From NCBI GenBank assembly GCA_016185205.1, contig JACPOA010000112.1:96119-160118 (forward strand): a stretch of DNA of 64,000 bases, read 5' to 3'. Source of the stretch: Hyphomicrobiales bacterium. GTDB taxonomy: Bacteria > Pseudomonadota > Alphaproteobacteria > Rhizobiales > Xanthobacteraceae. Shown here piece by piece: positions 53,777 through 64,000 of the stretch (position 1 is its first letter; every line of letters starts with the position of its first letter). The notes under the pieces are model-generated. The model was not told where the DNA came from. It ran no database searches and saw only the letters and a list, made by a program, of their open reading frames with translations. Position numbers and translations under genes: made by a program.

Positions 53777-56212
53777 TCAGAACTTTGTGCCGCCGCTGAA
53801 GCGGAAGATCTGGGTCCGATCGTAGCTTTCCTTCATGATCGGGTAAGCCAAATCGAAGCGCAGCGGGCCCATCGGGGAATCCCAGAGCAATCCCATACCG
53901 GCGGATGCACGAACCGCATTGGAATCGGCAACCTGAAGTGTCTCGCCGGTCACGTTCCAAGTGGTCGGGCCCTTATAGCTAAACAGCGAGCCGGCGTCGG
54001 CGAAGGCCGCGAGCTTGATGCCGATGTCCTTCGGCAGGAAATAGAGCGGCGTCTGCGCTTCGACGCTCGCACCCCAAAACATGCTGCCACCGAGCGCGTC
54101 ATTGGTCGTGCCCGGCGTCAGGTCGCGCGGACCCATGCCGGCGGGCGCAAAGCCGCGCACCAGGTTGGGGCCCATCTGGAAGTGATCCAGCATGCGCAGG
54201 TCCTTGCCGCCCCAGCCGGTCACGTGGCCGCCCTGCAATTTGAGCACGCCGATGATATCGGGAAAGACTTCGTAGTAGTTGCGCGCTTCCGCGGTAGTGC
54301 GAATGAAATTCACGTCGCCGCCGACGCCCGCGAAGTCTTGCTTAAGTTCGGCATAAAGGCCGCTGGTCGGCGTCTTGTTATTGTCGAGGGTGCTGTAGGC
54401 GAGTGAATAGCCGACCAAAGAAACCATAACGGCACCGTTGGCGAGCTCCTTGCGCACAGCAAGCGAAGCTTCGCCGTCGAGGCGGCACGCACTCGTCGGA
54501 GTAACGCCAAGACCGGGGACATGCCCCGGCGCGTCGGGGTCATTGATACAGTTATTCAGATAATCCGGCAGCGTGATCTTCTGTTGGTAGAGCGAATAAC
54601 GCGGCGCGAACGCCAGCTCTTCGGTCAGCGCAAAACCCAGGCGAAGATTGGTGCCGATGGTTTGGCTGTCGTAGGAGACATAGGACGACGCCAGATTCTG
54701 CCGTGCGAACAGATCGATGCCGCCGGCCATGCGATAGCCCAGCAGATAGGGCTCGACGAAGGACAGGTCGAGGCCGCGCGTGCGCTGGCCAAACTGCACG
54801 GACGCCTTGGCAAACTGGCCGCGGCCCATGAGATTGCGGTCGGCGACACTGACTTCGCCCATGAACCCGTCGGCGGTGGAGTAGCCGCCGGCGACCGAGA
54901 ATTCGCCGGTCGCCATTTCCTCGACGTTGACGTTGATGACGACGCGATCGGGTGCCGAGCCCGGCTCGTTGGTGATCTTGACGGTCTTGAAGTAGCTCAG
55001 GTTCTTCAGCCGGCGTTCAGCGCGGTCGATCAGCGCGCGGTTATAGGCGTCGCCTTCGCTGATATCGAATTCACGGCGGATCACGTAGTCGCGGCTGCGA
55101 ACATTGCCGATGATATTGATGCGCTCGATATAGGCGCGGGTGCCTTCCTCGACCACGAAAACGATATTGATGGTCTTGGTCTCGAAGTTGCGGTCGCCGC
55201 GCGGGCGCACGGTGGCAAAGGCATAGCCGCGTTTGGCGGCCTCGATCGTCATGGCTTCGATCGATTTCTCGACCATGTCGGCATTGTAGACGCTGCCGTT
55301 GCTGAGCTTGAGCCTGCCGCGCAGCGTGGCGGGATCGATGGCGTGCACGTTGGAGACCACGTCGACGGTGCCGACGCGATACTGGCCGCCCTCGTCGATG
55401 TTGAAAGTGATGATGAAGCCCTTCTTGGCCGGATCGTACTCGCCGACCGCCGAGACGATGCGAACGTCGGCATAGCCGTGCTTGAGGTAGAAGCGGCGCA
55501 ACAGGTCGCGGTCGGCTTCGACGCGATCGGGATCATAGATGTCGGTGGTCTGCAGGAAGCTCAGCCAATTGCTTTCCGAGCTCTTGATCACGTCCTTAAG
55601 GCGGCCGTGCGAGAACGCGCGCGCGCCTTCGAAGCGGATATCCTTGACGCCGGTCTTGTCGCCTTCCTTGATCTCGAACACCAGATCGACGCGGTTGTTC
55701 GGCAGTTCGATGATCTTGGGCTCGACGCGCACGTCGAAGCGGCCGCTGCGGTGATAAATCTCGATGATGCGCTGCACATCGGCCTGCACGACCGGCCTTG
55801 ACAGGGTGCCGCGCGGTTTCGACTGCACTTCTATCTTGAGCTGGTCGTCCTTGGCTTTCTTGTTGCCTTCGAAGGCGACCCGGTTGATCACCGGATTTTC
55901 CACCACGGTGACCACCAGGCGGCCGCCCGGCTGACTGATGCGGACGTCGGCAAACAGCCCAGTGCTGTAGAGCGACTTGAGCGCCTCGTCGATTTCCAGC
56001 GGGCCGAGGCGGCCACCGGGGCCGCGCTTGAAATAGGAGCGGATAGTCTCGGCCTCGACGCGCCGGTTTCCTTCCACGGCGATGGAATTAGCCGTCTGCG
56101 CGACTGCGGCGCCCGACGTGGCCACCGTCAAGCACGCAGAACCGACAAGCATTCCCCCGAGGACAACACAGCAAAGGGCCAGTCCCCGAACTAACCGCGC
56201 ACAAAGTCCCAT
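53777..56212 (-). CDS. bamA: Outer-membrane assembly factor BamA
   Basis: Central outer-membrane protein that inserts beta-barrel proteins. From ATG 56212 it has 811 residues: a Sec signal peptide ([20 protein letters not shown] to ...SGAAVAQ), POTRA domains ([50 protein letters not shown]) and a C-terminal beta-barrel ending in the aromatic pattern [12 protein letters not shown]. The barrel carries the conserved RGF motif in [12 protein letters not shown]. In-frame extension to TTG 56365 lacks a signal peptide and is rejected. Confidence 0.96.
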   Translation of the reverse strand: MGLCARLVRGLALCCVVLGGMLVGSACLTVATSGAAVAQTANSIAVEGNRRVEAETIRSYFKRGPGGRLGPLEIDEALKSLYSTGLFADVRISQPGGRLVVTVVENPVINRVAFEGNKKAKDDQLKIEVQSKPRGTLSRPVVQADVQRIIEIYHRSGRFDVRVEPKIIELPNNRVDLVFEIKEGDKTGVKDIRFEGARAFSHGRLKDVIKSSESNWLSFLQTTDIYDPDRVEADRDLLRRFYLKHGYADVRIVSAVGEYDPAKKGFIITFNIDEGGQYRVGTVDVVSNVHAIDPATLRGRLKLSNGSVYNADMVEKSIEAMTIEAAKRGYAFATVRPRGDRNFETKTINIVFVVEEGTRAYIERINIIGNVRSRDYVIRREFDISEGDAYNRALIDRAERRLKNLSYFKTVKITNEPGSAPDRVVINVNVEEMATGEFSVAGGYSTADGFMGEVSVADRNLMGRGQFAKASVQFGQRTRGLDLSFVEPYLLGYRMAGGIDLFARQNLASSYVSYDSQTIGTNLRLGFALTEELAFAPRYSLYQQKITLPDYLNNCINDPDAPGHVPGLGVTPTSACRLDGEASLAVRKELANGAVMVSLVGYSLAYSTLDNNKTPTSGLYAELKQDFAGVGGDVNFIRTTAEARNYYEVFPDIIGVLKLQGGHVTGWGGKDLRMLDHFQMGPNLVRGFAPAGMGPRDLTPGTTNDALGGSMFWGASVEAQTPLYFLPKDIGIKLAAFADAGSLFSYKGPTTWNVTGETLQVADSNAVRASAGMGLLWDSPMGPLRFDLAYPIMKESYDRTQIFRFSGGTKF

Positions 56213-56385
56213 TCGCAACGCGCCCTTTTGATCCTTGCGGCCGTCCCCGCTGCGGATTCGATAGACTGTCGGCCTCGTATTCGTTTGGCTTTGTACAGCC
56301 TTTTGGCCGCACTGCAAACGAAACTCCCAGCCCAAGTTTCCCTTTCCCCTCAAAAAGTTGCCCAAGGTTGCCCAAGCGCAACGGT

Positions 56386-57537
56386 TTATGAGGTGGCCAG
56401 GTGCAGGATGTCATTAAAGGTTGCAAAAATCATCAACATGACGACGATTGCCAGGCCAATTCGGAACCCCATCTCCTGGGCGCGCTCCGATAGCGGCTTG
56501 CCGCGGATCGCCTCGATTCCATAGAACAAAAGGTGACCGCCGTCGAGCAAGGGGATCGGAAACAGGTTGAGCAGCCCGATCGAGACCGACAGCACCGCCG
56601 TCAGGTGGATAAGGGCCGTGAAGCCGGCGGTGGCGACCTGGCCGGAGACCTGGGCGATGCGGATGGGGCCGCCGAGCTGATCGGCAGCCTCGCGGCCGGC
56701 AATCACCCCGCCGAGATAGCTCATGGTGCGGTCGACCACAAACCAGGTCTCCTGCGTCCCCATCACGATGGCCCGCAGCGGCCCGACCTTCTCGGTCTTG
56801 ATGTCGCCGGGGGCCATGGAGCGGCTGATGCCGAGCACGCCCAGCCGGTGCACATTGCCGAAATTGTCCTTGATCTCCTTGAGCTCGGGCTTCGCCTTGA
56901 GCGTGACCGGAACGCCGCCGCGCTCGACCGTGACCTCGATCGGCTCGCCGGCGCTGATGCTGACGATGCGCTGCATGTCGGAGAAGCTCGCGATGGTCTG
57001 TCCGTTGATGGCCAGCACCAGATCGCCCGGCTTGAAGCCGGCGGCCTGCGCGGCGCTGCCCGTCTGCACCGCATCGACACGTGCGCTTGTGGTCTGCTTG
57101 CCGGCGATCATGAAAACGCCGGCGAAAATGACGATGGCCAGGATAAAATTGGCAATCGGCCCGGCCGCCACCACCGCCGCGCGCGAGCCGACCGGCTTGT
57201 GGACGAAGCTGTCCCGCTTCTCGCTCTCGCTCATGCTGGCGGCAGCCTCCAGGTCGGGCACGCTCGCCGCATTGTCGTCGCCGAAGAATTTCACATAGCC
57301 GCCGAGCGGCACCGCGGCGATTTTCCAGCGCGTGCCGTAGCGGTCGTTGAAGCCGACGATTTCCGGCCCGAACCCGATCGAAAACGCCACTACTTTGATG
57401 CCGCACCAGCGCGCCACCAGAAAGTGGCCAAGCTCATGAAAAAACACGACGATTGTCAGGACAAACAGGAACGGGACCAGATAGCCGACGAGCCAGCCGC
57501 CGTACGTGTTCAAAATCCCCCAAATGTCCATACTCAT
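56386..57537 (-). CDS. rseP: Site-2 protease RseP/MmpA
   Basis: Intramembrane zinc metalloprotease that cleaves membrane anti-sigma factors and remnant signal peptides. The 383 residues have HELGH (H34, H38) in the first membrane helix, a periplasmic PDZ domain (GFKPGDLVLAINGQTIASFSDM), and NLFPIPLLDGGH supplying the third zinc ligand. ATG 57537 has AAGGGA upstream; GTG 57540 and a later ATG are alternatives. The order dxr-rseP-bamA is conserved. Confidence 0.95.
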   Translation of the reverse strand: MSMDIWGILNTYGGWLVGYLVPFLFVLTIVVFFHELGHFLVARWCGIKVVAFSIGFGPEIVGFNDRYGTRWKIAAVPLGGYVKFFGDDNAASVPDLEAAASMSESEKRDSFVHKPVGSRAAVVAAGPIANFILAIVIFAGVFMIAGKQTTSARVDAVQTGSAAQAAGFKPGDLVLAINGQTIASFSDMQRIVSISAGEPIEVTVERGGVPVTLKAKPELKEIKDNFGNVHRLGVLGISRSMAPGDIKTEKVGPLRAIVMGTQETWFVVDRTMSYLGGVIAGREAADQLGGPIRIAQVSGQVATAGFTALIHLTAVLSVSIGLLNLFPIPLLDGGHLLFYGIEAIRGKPLSERAQEMGFRIGLAIVVMLMIFATFNDILHLATS

Positions 57538-57590
57538 CACTGAATCCCTTGTCCCGTCCCTTTGGCGCCCACGTCGTTAATAAAAGCTTA

Positions 57591-58832
57591 CTAGGATGAC
57601 TTTACGGCTATTTCGGGCAAGAGGTCGCGGGCTAAACTTCTCGCAATATGGTCAATGGCGAGGGCCGCATCGATGCCGGCCGGTTCCGCCAGCAGCCCGC
57701 GCTTGGCGGCCGCCGCCAGCGTTGCTTCCACCAGCGCAGTGATCGCCGGGAACGCGATGCGTCCGGCGATGAATTCGCCGACCGCGACCTCGTCGGCCGC
57801 ATTGAGCACGGTCGGCGCCGCCCCGCCCGTTGTCATCGCATGCCGCGCCAGCGCCAGCGCCGGGAATCGCATCAGGTCCGGCTCCTCGAAGTCCAATTTG
57901 CCCACCTTGGCAAGATCGAGCCGCGCCGCCGGGCTGTCGATGCGCTGCGGCCAGGCCAGGCAATGCGCGATCGGGATGCGCATGTCGGGCGAGCCGAGCT
58001 GCGCCACCACCGAGCCGTCGCGATACTCGACCAGGCCATGCACGACCGACTGCGGATGCACCAGCACGTCGATCTCGTCCGGCTTGAGCGCGAACAGGTG
58101 ATGCGCCTCGATCAGTTCGAGACCCTTGTTCATCAGGCTGGCGGAATCGATGGTGACCTTCGGCCCCATCGACCAGTTCGGATGGCGCAGCGCCTGCTCC
58201 GGCGTCGCCGCCGCGATCGCCTCCGCCGTCCAGGTTCGGAACGGGCCGCCCGAGGCCGTCAGGATCACGCGCTTAACGTCCTCGCGACGTCCGGCGCCGA
58301 GCGCCTGGAAAACCGCGTTGTGCTCGCTGTCGACCGGCAGCACGGTGGCGCCGGTGTTCGCCGCGCGCCGCATGAACAGGCTGCCGGCGCAGACCAGGCA
58401 TTCCTTGTTGGCGAGCGCGACGGTGGCGCCGCGCTCGATCGCGGCCATTGTGGGTTTCAGTCCGATTGCGCCGCTGATCGCCGCCATCACCCAATCGGCC
58501 GGGCGCTCGGCGGCCTCCATCAGCGCATCCTCGCCGGCGGCGGCTTCGATGCCACTGCCGGCCAGCGCGTTTCTGAGATCGTCATAGGCGGCCGGATCGG
58601 CGACCACCGCCAGCCGCGCGCCGACCTCACGCGCGAGCTGGGCGAGCTTGCCGGCATTGCGGCGCGCGCTCACCGCTTCGACGCGATAGCGCTCGGGATT
58701 GCGCTTGATTAGATCGACGGTGCTGGTGCCGACCGATCCGGTCGCGCCCAGGATCGTGATGCTGCGCGGGGCCACGGCCGCCAGCGGTTCGGCGCGCGCG
58801 GCACTCGACGATGAACGGCCAGTCGGCGTCAT
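57591..58832 (-). CDS. dxr: 1-deoxy-D-xylulose 5-phosphate reductoisomerase
   Basis: First committed step of the MEP isoprenoid pathway, whose later steps are carried out by IspDF at 10132-11316. The 413 residues have an NADPH motif [80 protein letters not shown] and [12 protein letters not shown]. An ~20-residue Ser/Ala-rich N-terminal extension precedes the Rossmann start. It begins 4 bases after cdsA ends. Confidence 0.97.
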   Translation of the reverse strand: MTPTGRSSSSAARAEPLAAVAPRSITILGATGSVGTSTVDLIKRNPERYRVEAVSARRNAGKLAQLAREVGARLAVVADPAAYDDLRNALAGSGIEAAAGEDALMEAAERPADWVMAAISGAIGLKPTMAAIERGATVALANKECLVCAGSLFMRRAANTGATVLPVDSEHNAVFQALGAGRREDVKRVILTASGGPFRTWTAEAIAAATPEQALRHPNWSMGPKVTIDSASLMNKGLELIEAHHLFALKPDEIDVLVHPQSVVHGLVEYRDGSVVAQLGSPDMRIPIAHCLAWPQRIDSPAARLDLAKVGKLDFEEPDLMRFPALALARHAMTTGGAAPTVLNAADEVAVGEFIAGRIAFPAITALVEATLAAAAKRGLLAEPAGIDAALAIDHIARSLARDLLPEIAVKSS

Positions 58833-58836
58833 GCAC

Positions 58837-59556
58837 TCACCATATCAGCAGGCCGCGCGCCGGAGCATCGAAACCGCCGCGCGCCAGCCCGATCAGGCAG
58901 CCGAGCAGCGCCGCGGCCCAGAAACCGTCGAGCCGGTCCATCACGCCACCATGGCCGGGAATGAGCTGACTCGCATCTTTCGCGCCGAATTTGCGTTTGA
59001 TCCAGGACTCCAACAGATCGCCAAGTTGGGCAGCCACCGACAGCAACAGCGCGATCCCCGCAATAGTTCCATCGTGGAACCGCCCGAAAGCCCAAGCCAC
59101 CGCAACCGCAAGTAGGGCTGCACCAAGCGTGCCGGCGATGGCACCCGACCAGGTTTTCTTCGGACTGACCGCGGGCCACAATTTCGGCCCGCCGAAGGCG
59201 CGGCCAGCGAAATAGCCGAGGATGTCGGTCGCCCACACGATCGAAAACAGCAGCAGGATTGCGATCAGCCCGAACGCGGCATCGCCGCGCAGCAGCACCG
59301 GCGCGGCAAACATGACGCCGGCATAGAAGATGCCGGCGACGATCCAGAACGGACCCTTGACCAGCGCCATCCATTCCCACAGCACCGCGAGCGCGGCAGC
59401 CGCCCAGAGCAGCGCGAACACCCAGCCGCCGAGATAGGCCGCCAGCAGCGCCAGCGGCGCCATGACCACGGCCGAGGCGACGCGCAGCGTGAGATTGCTG
59501 GCGGTCGCGCGTGTCCCGGTTTCACCGGGGCCGGACACAGGATCAGTTTTGACCAC
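58837..59556 (-). CDS. cdsA: Phosphatidate cytidylyltransferase
   Basis: Makes CDP-diacylglycerol for phospholipid synthesis. The start is inferred as GTG 59556, 5 bases after the uppS stop, giving 239 residues; in-frame ATG at 59661 would overlap uppS. Multiple membrane segments are followed by the CDP-alcohol signature region [13 protein letters not shown] and [37 protein letters not shown]. It is somewhat short at the N-terminus compared with the family. Confidence 0.93.
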   Translation of the reverse strand: MVKTDPVSGPGETGTRATASNLTLRVASAVVMAPLALLAAYLGGWVFALLWAAAALAVLWEWMALVKGPFWIVAGIFYAGVMFAAPVLLRGDAAFGLIAILLLFSIVWATDILGYFAGRAFGGPKLWPAVSPKKTWSGAIAGTLGAALLAVAVAWAFGRFHDGTIAGIALLLSVAAQLGDLLESWIKRKFGAKDASQLIPGHGGVMDRLDGFWAAALLGCLIGLARGGFDAPARGLLIW

Positions 59557-59561
59557 GGGGC

Positions 59562-60320
59562 TCAGGATCCGGTCTTGGCGACCAGGCCGCCGAACCGGCG
59601 CTCGCGCTGCTGATATTCGTGGATCGCCGCCTCGAGCGTGGCACGGTCGAAGTCCGGCCAATAGGTCGGCACGAACACCAGTTCGCTATAGGCTGCCTGC
59701 CAGAGCAGGAAATTCGACAGCCGCTGCTCGCCGCTGGTACGGATGATGAGATCGGGATCGGGCAAATCGGGCGCGTCGAGGAAGCGGCCGATGGTCTCCA
59801 TGGTGACGTCCGCCGCTTTGAGAGTGCCGCGCTCGACCTCAACGGCGATGCGGCGCGCGGCGCGGGCGATTTCCTGGCGCGCGCCGTAATTGAACGCGAC
59901 CACCAGGGTCAAACCGGAATTGGCGCACGTCAACTCCTCGGCTTCGGTCAGCAGGCGGGCGATGTCGGGTTCGAGCCCGGCGCGCTCGCCGACGATGCGC
60001 ACGCGCACATTGCTTTTATGCAGCTCGGCCAGATCGTTGCGGATGAAGCGGCGCAACAGGCTCATCAACTCGTGGATTTCACTCTGCGGCCGCGACCAGT
60101 TCTCCGCGCTGAAGGAAAAGATGGTGATGACCTGGATGCCGATCTCGCCGGCCGCGCGGATCGTGCGCCGCAGCGCCTCGACGCCGCGCCGGTGACCTTC
60201 CACGCGCGGCAGTCCGCGCGCCGCCGCCCAGCGGCCATTGCCATCCATGATGATGGCGACGTGGCGCGGGACCCCGAATGCGGCGGCTTGGGCAGTTGGC
60301 TGGACGTCGGCCTCGGACAT
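59562..60320 (-). CDS. uppS: Undecaprenyl diphosphate synthase
   Basis: Cis-prenyltransferase making the C55 lipid carrier for peptidoglycan and O-antigen. The 252 residues show [20 protein letters not shown] (catalytic D26), [58 protein letters not shown] and [12 protein letters not shown]. It lies between frr and cdsA. Confidence 0.97.
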   Translation of the reverse strand: MSEADVQPTAQAAAFGVPRHVAIIMDGNGRWAAARGLPRVEGHRRGVEALRRTIRAAGEIGIQVITIFSFSAENWSRPQSEIHELMSLLRRFIRNDLAELHKSNVRVRIVGERAGLEPDIARLLTEAEELTCANSGLTLVVAFNYGARQEIARAARRIAVEVERGTLKAADVTMETIGRFLDAPDLPDPDLIIRTSGEQRLSNFLLWQAAYSELVFVPTYWPDFDRATLEAAIHEYQQRERRFGGLVAKTGS

Positions 60321-60331
60321 GCGGATTTGCC

Positions 60332-60895
60332 TCAGACGGTGAGGATCTCCTTTTCTTTTGCCGCCAGCAGATGGTCGATGTCGGCAATGCCGTTATCGGT
60401 CGCCTTCTGCACCTCGGCGGAAAAACGGTCGTGGTCGTCCTTGCTGATCTTGTGATCCTTCTCGAGCTTCTTGAGCACTTCCATCGCATCGCGCCGCACG
60501 TGACGCACCGCCACGCGCGCGGTCTCGGCATATTTATGCGCGAGCTTGACCAGTTCCTTGCGCCGCTCCTCGTTGAGTTCCGGAATGCGCAGGCGGATGG
60601 TCTGCCCTTCGGTCGCCGGCGACAAGCCGAGATTGGAATTGATGATCGCCTTTTCCACCGCGTGCACCAATGAGCGATCCCAGACATTGACCGAAATAAG
60701 CCGCGGTTCCGGCACGCTGGTGGTCGCCACTTGGTTGAGCGGCATCTCCGCGCCATACGCATCGACCATGACGGGATCGAGCAGATGCGCGGAGGCCCGC
60801 CCGGTGCGCAGGCCCGACAATTCGGTCTTTAAAACCGTGCCGGCGCCCTGCATGCGGCGCTTGATCTCGTTGATATCGTGCGTTGCGTTCACCAT
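60332..60895 (-). CDS. frr: Ribosome recycling factor
   Basis: Splits post-termination ribosomes together with EF-G. The 187 residues are the full family length: the N-terminal helix [84 protein letters not shown] and the C-terminal [16 protein letters not shown]. It is part of rpsB-tsf-pyrH-frr-uppS-cdsA. Confidence 0.98.
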   Translation of the reverse strand: MVNATHDINEIKRRMQGAGTVLKTELSGLRTGRASAHLLDPVMVDAYGAEMPLNQVATTSVPEPRLISVNVWDRSLVHAVEKAIINSNLGLSPATEGQTIRLRIPELNEERRKELVKLAHKYAETARVAVRHVRRDAMEVLKKLEKDHKISKDDHDRFSAEVQKATDNGIADIDHLLAAKEKEILTV

Positions 60896-60924
60896 GGCGA
60901 TCCCCCGTACAGCGCACGCTCGTC

Positions 60925-61638
60925 TTAGCCAACGATGGTCGTGCGTCCCTTGCCGCGAAGAACGGCCTCGATGGCGCCCTTTTCGGCGATTGAGAATACG
61001 ATGATAGGCGTCCGGTTTTCCCGGGCAAGCGCGAAGGCGGCGCCGTCCATCACGCGCAGGTCCTTTTCGATCGCCTCCTGGTGGCTGAGGCGCTCGTAGC
61101 GTTTGGCCTTGGGATCCTTCTTGGGATCGGCGGTATAGACGCCGTCCACATTGGTGGCCTTGAGCACCGCCTGGCCGTCGAGTTCGGCCGCGCGCAGCAC
61201 CGCGGTGGTATCGGTGGTGAAGAACGGATTGCCGGTCCCGGCGGCCAGCAGCACGACGCGGCCCTTGCCGAGATTTTTCAGCGCGCGCTTGCGGTTATAG
61301 GTCTCGCACACCGCCGTCATGGCGATTGCCGACAAAGTGCGGGCCTCACGGCCCAGCCGCTCGATGGCGGCTTCCAGCACCAGGCAGTTCATCACCGTCG
61401 CCAGCATGCCCATGGTGTCGCCGACCGGGCGCGGCACGCCGCGCTCCGACACTTCGACGCCGCGGAAGATGTTGCCGCCGCCGACCACGACACCGAGCTC
61501 GACGCCGAGCGCGGAGGCCGCCGCCAGATCGGCGGCGATGCGTTCGACCGTCGCCTGATCGATGCCGAAACTATTCGCGCCGGTGAGCGCTTCGCCGGAT
61601 AATTTGACGATGACGCGACGGTAGACCGGATCACTCAT
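60925..61638 (-). CDS. pyrH: Uridylate kinase
   Basis: Bacterial-type UMP kinase of the amino-acid kinase fold. The 237 residues show [68 protein letters not shown] and [22 protein letters not shown] 61638 is preferred to GTG 61641. A 102-base spacer separates it from tsf upstream. Confidence 0.97.
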   Translation of the reverse strand: MSDPVYRRVIVKLSGEALTGANSFGIDQATVERIAADLAAASALGVELGVVVGGGNIFRGVEVSERGVPRPVGDTMGMLATVMNCLVLEAAIERLGREARTLSAIAMTAVCETYNRKRALKNLGKGRVVLLAAGTGNPFFTTDTTAVLRAAELDGQAVLKATNVDGVYTADPKKDPKAKRYERLSHQEAIEKDLRVMDGAAFALARENRTPIIVFSIAEKGAIEAVLRGKGRTTIVG

Positions 61639-61743
61639 CACGTTCCCGATCCTCGTGAGGGCCCAACTTGTGCAGGCCGAATCAGAGCCCTACCTAACAT
61701 TTTGCCAGGATTGCCGGCAGGCGCGGAACCCGCAATTCCCCGC

Positions 61744-62667
61744 TCAATTCTGACCTGCGGCGGCCGCGACCTCGGCGGCGAAGTCGTCTTGCCGCTTCTC
61801 GATGCCCTCGCCCAGCCCGTAGCGCACGAAGCCGGTGATCTTGATCGGGCCACCGACCTTGCCTTCGGCCTCTTTCAGCGCCTGCGCGACCGTCTTCTTG
61901 TCGTCGAAGATGAAGGCCTGCTCGACCAGACAGACTTCTTTGTAGAAAGTCTTGAGGCCTGACTCGACGATCTTCTCGATCACGTTTTCCGGCTTGCCCT
62001 GCTGGCGGAATTTGTCGGCCAGCACATCCTTCTCGCGCTTGACCGCTGCCGGGTCGAGGCTGGCGGCATCGAGCGCCTGCGGATTGGCGGAGGCGACGTG
62101 CATGGCGAGCTGGCGGCCGAGCACGGTGAGTTCGTCGGCCTTGCCGGCCGACTCGAGCGCGACGATCACGCCGATCTTGCCGAGACCCTCGCTCGCCGCA
62201 TTGTGCACATAGCTGCCGATCGCGCCTTTGCCGACCGACAGACCGGCGGCGCGCCGCAGCGTCATGTTCTCGCCGATCTTGGCAATGGTGTCGGCGATCG
62301 ACTCGGCCACCGTGATGGAGCCGGCCTTGGCGGCGTTGATCTTGTCCACGTCGGTGCCGACCGTGAGCGCCACGTTGGCGATCATCGTGACCAGGCCCTG
62401 GAACAGATCGTTGCGGGCGACGAAGTCGGTCTCCGAATTGACCTCGACCACGACGCCCTTGCTGCCTTGCACCTGCACGCCGATCAGGCCTTCGGCCGCG
62501 ATGCGGCCGGCCTTCTTGGCGGCTTTCGAGAGGCCCTTCTTGCGCAGCCAGTCCTGCGCGCCCGTCATGTCGCCGTTGGTTTCGGTGAGCGCCGATTTGC
62601 AGTCCATCATGCCGGCGCCGGTCGACTCGCGCAGCTCCTTGACCATCTGGGCGGTGATATTTGCCAT
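61744..62667 (-). CDS. tsf: Elongation factor Ts
   Basis: Nucleotide-exchange factor for EF-Tu. From ATG 62667 it has 307 residues, with the N-terminal UBA-like [20 protein letters not shown], the core [29 protein letters not shown], and the dimerisation part ending [20 protein letters not shown]. An in-frame start at 62697 is less typical. It follows rpsB after 30 bases, as in nearly all bacteria. Confidence 0.98.
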   Translation of the reverse strand: MANITAQMVKELRESTGAGMMDCKSALTETNGDMTGAQDWLRKKGLSKAAKKAGRIAAEGLIGVQVQGSKGVVVEVNSETDFVARNDLFQGLVTMIANVALTVGTDVDKINAAKAGSITVAESIADTIAKIGENMTLRRAAGLSVGKGAIGSYVHNAASEGLGKIGVIVALESAGKADELTVLGRQLAMHVASANPQALDAASLDPAAVKREKDVLADKFRQQGKPENVIEKIVESGLKTFYKEVCLVEQAFIFDDKKTVAQALKEAEGKVGGPIKITGFVRYGLGEGIEKRQDDFAAEVAAAAGQN

Positions 62668-62697
62668 CGAAGTCAGTCCTTCATTCGTTCGCGGCAA

Positions 62698-63696
62698 TTA
62701 CTCCGCCGTCAGTTCCTTGGCCTTGGCGATCCAACCGTCGACGCGGCCGGGCAGCCCGACCTCCTCGCCGACACTGTGCGCGGCCTTCTCGTTGAGCTCG
62801 GCGATCTGCGTGAAATGGAAAATGCCGAGATCGTTGAGCTGCTTCTCGATCGCCGGCGACACGCCGGGCAGCTTCTTGAGATCGTCGGCCACGCCGCGCG
62901 GACCCGGCAACGGCTCGAAGCCGAGATCGCCGGCGGCAGGCTGGATCGGCAGCGGCTCCACGATCGGCTTCTCGGCGGCGCCGAGGTCGACGCCGTGTTC
63001 GCCCTGCGCGCGAGAAATTCCGTCGAGCGCGGCGCGCGCGATCAGGTCGCAGTACAGCGTGACCGCGCGGGCGGCGTCGTCATTGCCGGGCACGGCATAG
63101 GTGATGCCGGCCGGATCGCAATTGGTGTCGACGATGGCGGCGACCGGGATGTTGAGCCGGCGCGCTTCCTTGATCGCGATGTCTTCCTTGTTGGTGTCGA
63201 TCACGAACAGCAGGTCGGGCACGCCGCCCATGTCCTTGATGCCGCCGAGCGAGCGGTCGAGCTTGTCGCGCTCGCGCTGCATGGTGAGGCGCTCTTTCTT
63301 GGTGTAGCCGCCCGGATCGCCGGAGGAGAGCATCTCGTCGAGCTTGCGCAGGCGCGAGATCGAACCGGAAATGGTCTTCCAGTTGGTCAGCGTGCCGCCG
63401 AGCCAGCGCGAATTGACGTAATACTGCGCCGATTGCTTGGCCGCCGCGGCGATGGCGTCCTGCGCCTGCCGCTTGGTGCCGACGAACAGGATGCGGCCGC
63501 CCTTGGCAACCGTATCGCTCACCGCCTGCAGCGCGCGCGCCAGCATCGGCACGGTCTGCGCGAGGTCGACGATATGGATGTTGTTGCGGGTGCCGAAGAT
63601 GTATTGACCCATCTTCGGGTTCCAGCGGTGGGACTGATGGCCGAAATGCACACCAGCTTCCAACAGCTGACGCATGGTAAAGTCAGGAAGCGCCAT
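62698..63696 (-). CDS. rpsB: Ribosomal protein S2 with C-terminal extension
   Basis: Small-subunit protein. The first ~230 residues are canonical S2: [68 protein letters not shown] and [27 protein letters not shown]. About 100 extra residues follow, ending with a helix-hairpin-helix-like segment ([20 protein letters not shown] then [10 protein letters not shown]). This tail appears to be usual in this family of bacteria. GGAGAAT precedes the ATG. Confidence 0.97.
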   Translation of the reverse strand: MALPDFTMRQLLEAGVHFGHQSHRWNPKMGQYIFGTRNNIHIVDLAQTVPMLARALQAVSDTVAKGGRILFVGTKRQAQDAIAAAAKQSAQYYVNSRWLGGTLTNWKTISGSISRLRKLDEMLSSGDPGGYTKKERLTMQRERDKLDRSLGGIKDMGGVPDLLFVIDTNKEDIAIKEARRLNIPVAAIVDTNCDPAGITYAVPGNDDAARAVTLYCDLIARAALDGISRAQGEHGVDLGAAEKPIVEPLPIQPAAGDLGFEPLPGPRGVADDLKKLPGVSPAIEKQLNDLGIFHFTQIAELNEKAAHSVGEEVGLPGRVDGWIAKAKELTAE

Positions 63697-63817
63697 TCTT
63701 TATTCTCCGGTTGATCCGCCGCGGACGCGCGTGAGCCCCGTGAAGGGACCACCGGAAGGCCTTTTTGACCCATTGTCGGGGCCGAAAGCCAAGCGTCCGC
63801 GTGAGTGATGCGCGGCT

Positions 63818-63844
63818 TATATAGGGGCGGTTTGGCGCGCGCAA
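63818..63844 (-). promoter_or_regulatory. Candidate rpsB-tsf promoter
   Basis: On the minus strand TATATA (complement of 63818-63823) lies 15 bases after TTGCGC (complement of 63839-63844), about 120 bases before rpsB. The spacer is shorter than ideal. The AT-rich -10 stands out in a very GC-rich spacer. The insertion sequence begins only ~25 bases upstream of the -35. Confidence 0.4.
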
Positions 63845-63868
63845 GGCGGGCTTCCCTTTCCTGTCGTA

Positions 63869-63911
63869 AGCACACGAGTTGTCCGGGTTAGGTAGCACAC
63901 GAGTTGTCCGG
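63869..63911. repeat. Two 18-bp direct repeats at the insertion-sequence end
   Basis: The 18-base sequence at 63869-63886, containing CACACGAGTTGTCCGG, recurs at 63894-63911, 25 bases further on. Tandem ends of this kind are likely transposase binding sites at the left edge of the element. One could also be a flank remnant. Confidence 0.7.
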
Positions 63912-63939
63912 TTTTGTGGCCTGCGCAGGAGCAGGGACG

Positions 63940-64000
63940 ATGAACCGGACGACGTGGCTACAGGACCGCAGGATGCAGAAGTTTCGGGATGTTTTGAGCC
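63940..64000 (+). CDS. Transposase, N-terminal 20 residues only
   Basis: After a ribosome-binding site AGGAGCAGGGA, ATG 63940 opens a frame reading MNRTTWLQDRRMQKFRDVLS to the window edge. This beginning matches my recollection of ISNCY-type transposases (RRMQKFRDVL followed by a helix-turn-helix). Too little is present to say whether the gene is intact. Confidence 0.65.
   Translation, partial: MNRTTWLQDRRMQKFRDVLS

Larger units (their letters stand above)
63869..64000 (+). mobile_element. Left end of an insertion sequence, truncated by the window
   Basis: The element starts near 63869 with paired 18-bp repeats and carries the first codons of a transposase at 63940. The right end lies beyond the window. 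Its left edge is ~170 bases upstream of the divergently oriented rpsB. The family resembles the ISNCY-type elements common in Bradyrhizobium-like genomes, judged from the transposase N-terminus alone. Confidence 0.65.

Overview
The window is a high-GC, gene-dense stretch of housekeeping chromosome from an alphaproteobacterium of the Hyphomicrobiales (Rhizobiales), most like the Bradyrhizobium/Rhodopseudomonas/Xanthobacteraceae branch. The evidence is the dusB-ntrB-ntrC-ntrY-ntrX cluster, fused IspDF, lipoylated E1-beta of pyruvate dehydrogenase, the DUF1009-type LpxI, a GAAC-N7-GAAC LexA box, GlnRS, an S2 protein with a C-terminal extension, and dispersed palindromic repeats typical of this group. 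No rRNA, tRNA, CRISPR array or prophage was seen, and no gene-free stretch exceeds about 300 bases.

Layout: 1-10003 (minus strand) holds hflX (cut by the window edge), hfq, a D-amino-acid transaminase, ntrX-ntrY, ntrC-ntrB and dusB. 10132-11845 (plus) holds ispDF and pncC. 11872-23583 (minus) holds ratA/coq10, lipA, a GlsB-type membrane protein, cysK, lpdA, a cupin, a tctC-type binding protein, pdhC-pdhB-pdhA, ftsB and eno. Lipoate synthesis, both lipoylated subunits and the E3 of pyruvate dehydrogenase lie together. 23726-30188 holds queF (plus), then an MFS exporter, kdsA, a glyoxalase-like protein, pyrG, secG and tpiA (minus). 30354-41011 (plus) holds ppiD, trpE, trpG-trpD-trpC-moaC-moeA and lexA. 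An opposite-strand multicopper oxidase gene sits between trpE and trpG. 41008-45083 (minus) holds comEC and glnS, then gltX and gltA (plus).

48194-63696 (minus) is the conserved envelope and translation block: a FabH-like synthase, lpxB-lpxI-lpxA-fabZ-lpxD-bamA-rseP-dxr-cdsA-uppS-frr-pyrH-tsf-rpsB. It covers lipid A assembly, outer-membrane protein insertion, undecaprenyl and isoprenoid supply, and ribosome function. The last ~130 bases are the left end of an insertion sequence with the first codons of a transposase.

The unusual features are local departures from this core. They are: (1) a membrane DUF4396-like domain fused to a two-domain multicopper oxidase, placed antisense between trpE and trpG; (2) a tctC gene flanked by 22-bp direct repeats, one of which is the 3' end of pdhC; (3) two different palindromic elements in frame in the linkers of PdhB and PdhC; (4) dispersed repeats that supply the stop codons of ntrX and eno and a possible start codon of trpE; (5) a parS-like site just upstream of glnS; (6) hfq and hflX in one frame separated by a single UGA. 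Most of the rest is ordinary core genome.
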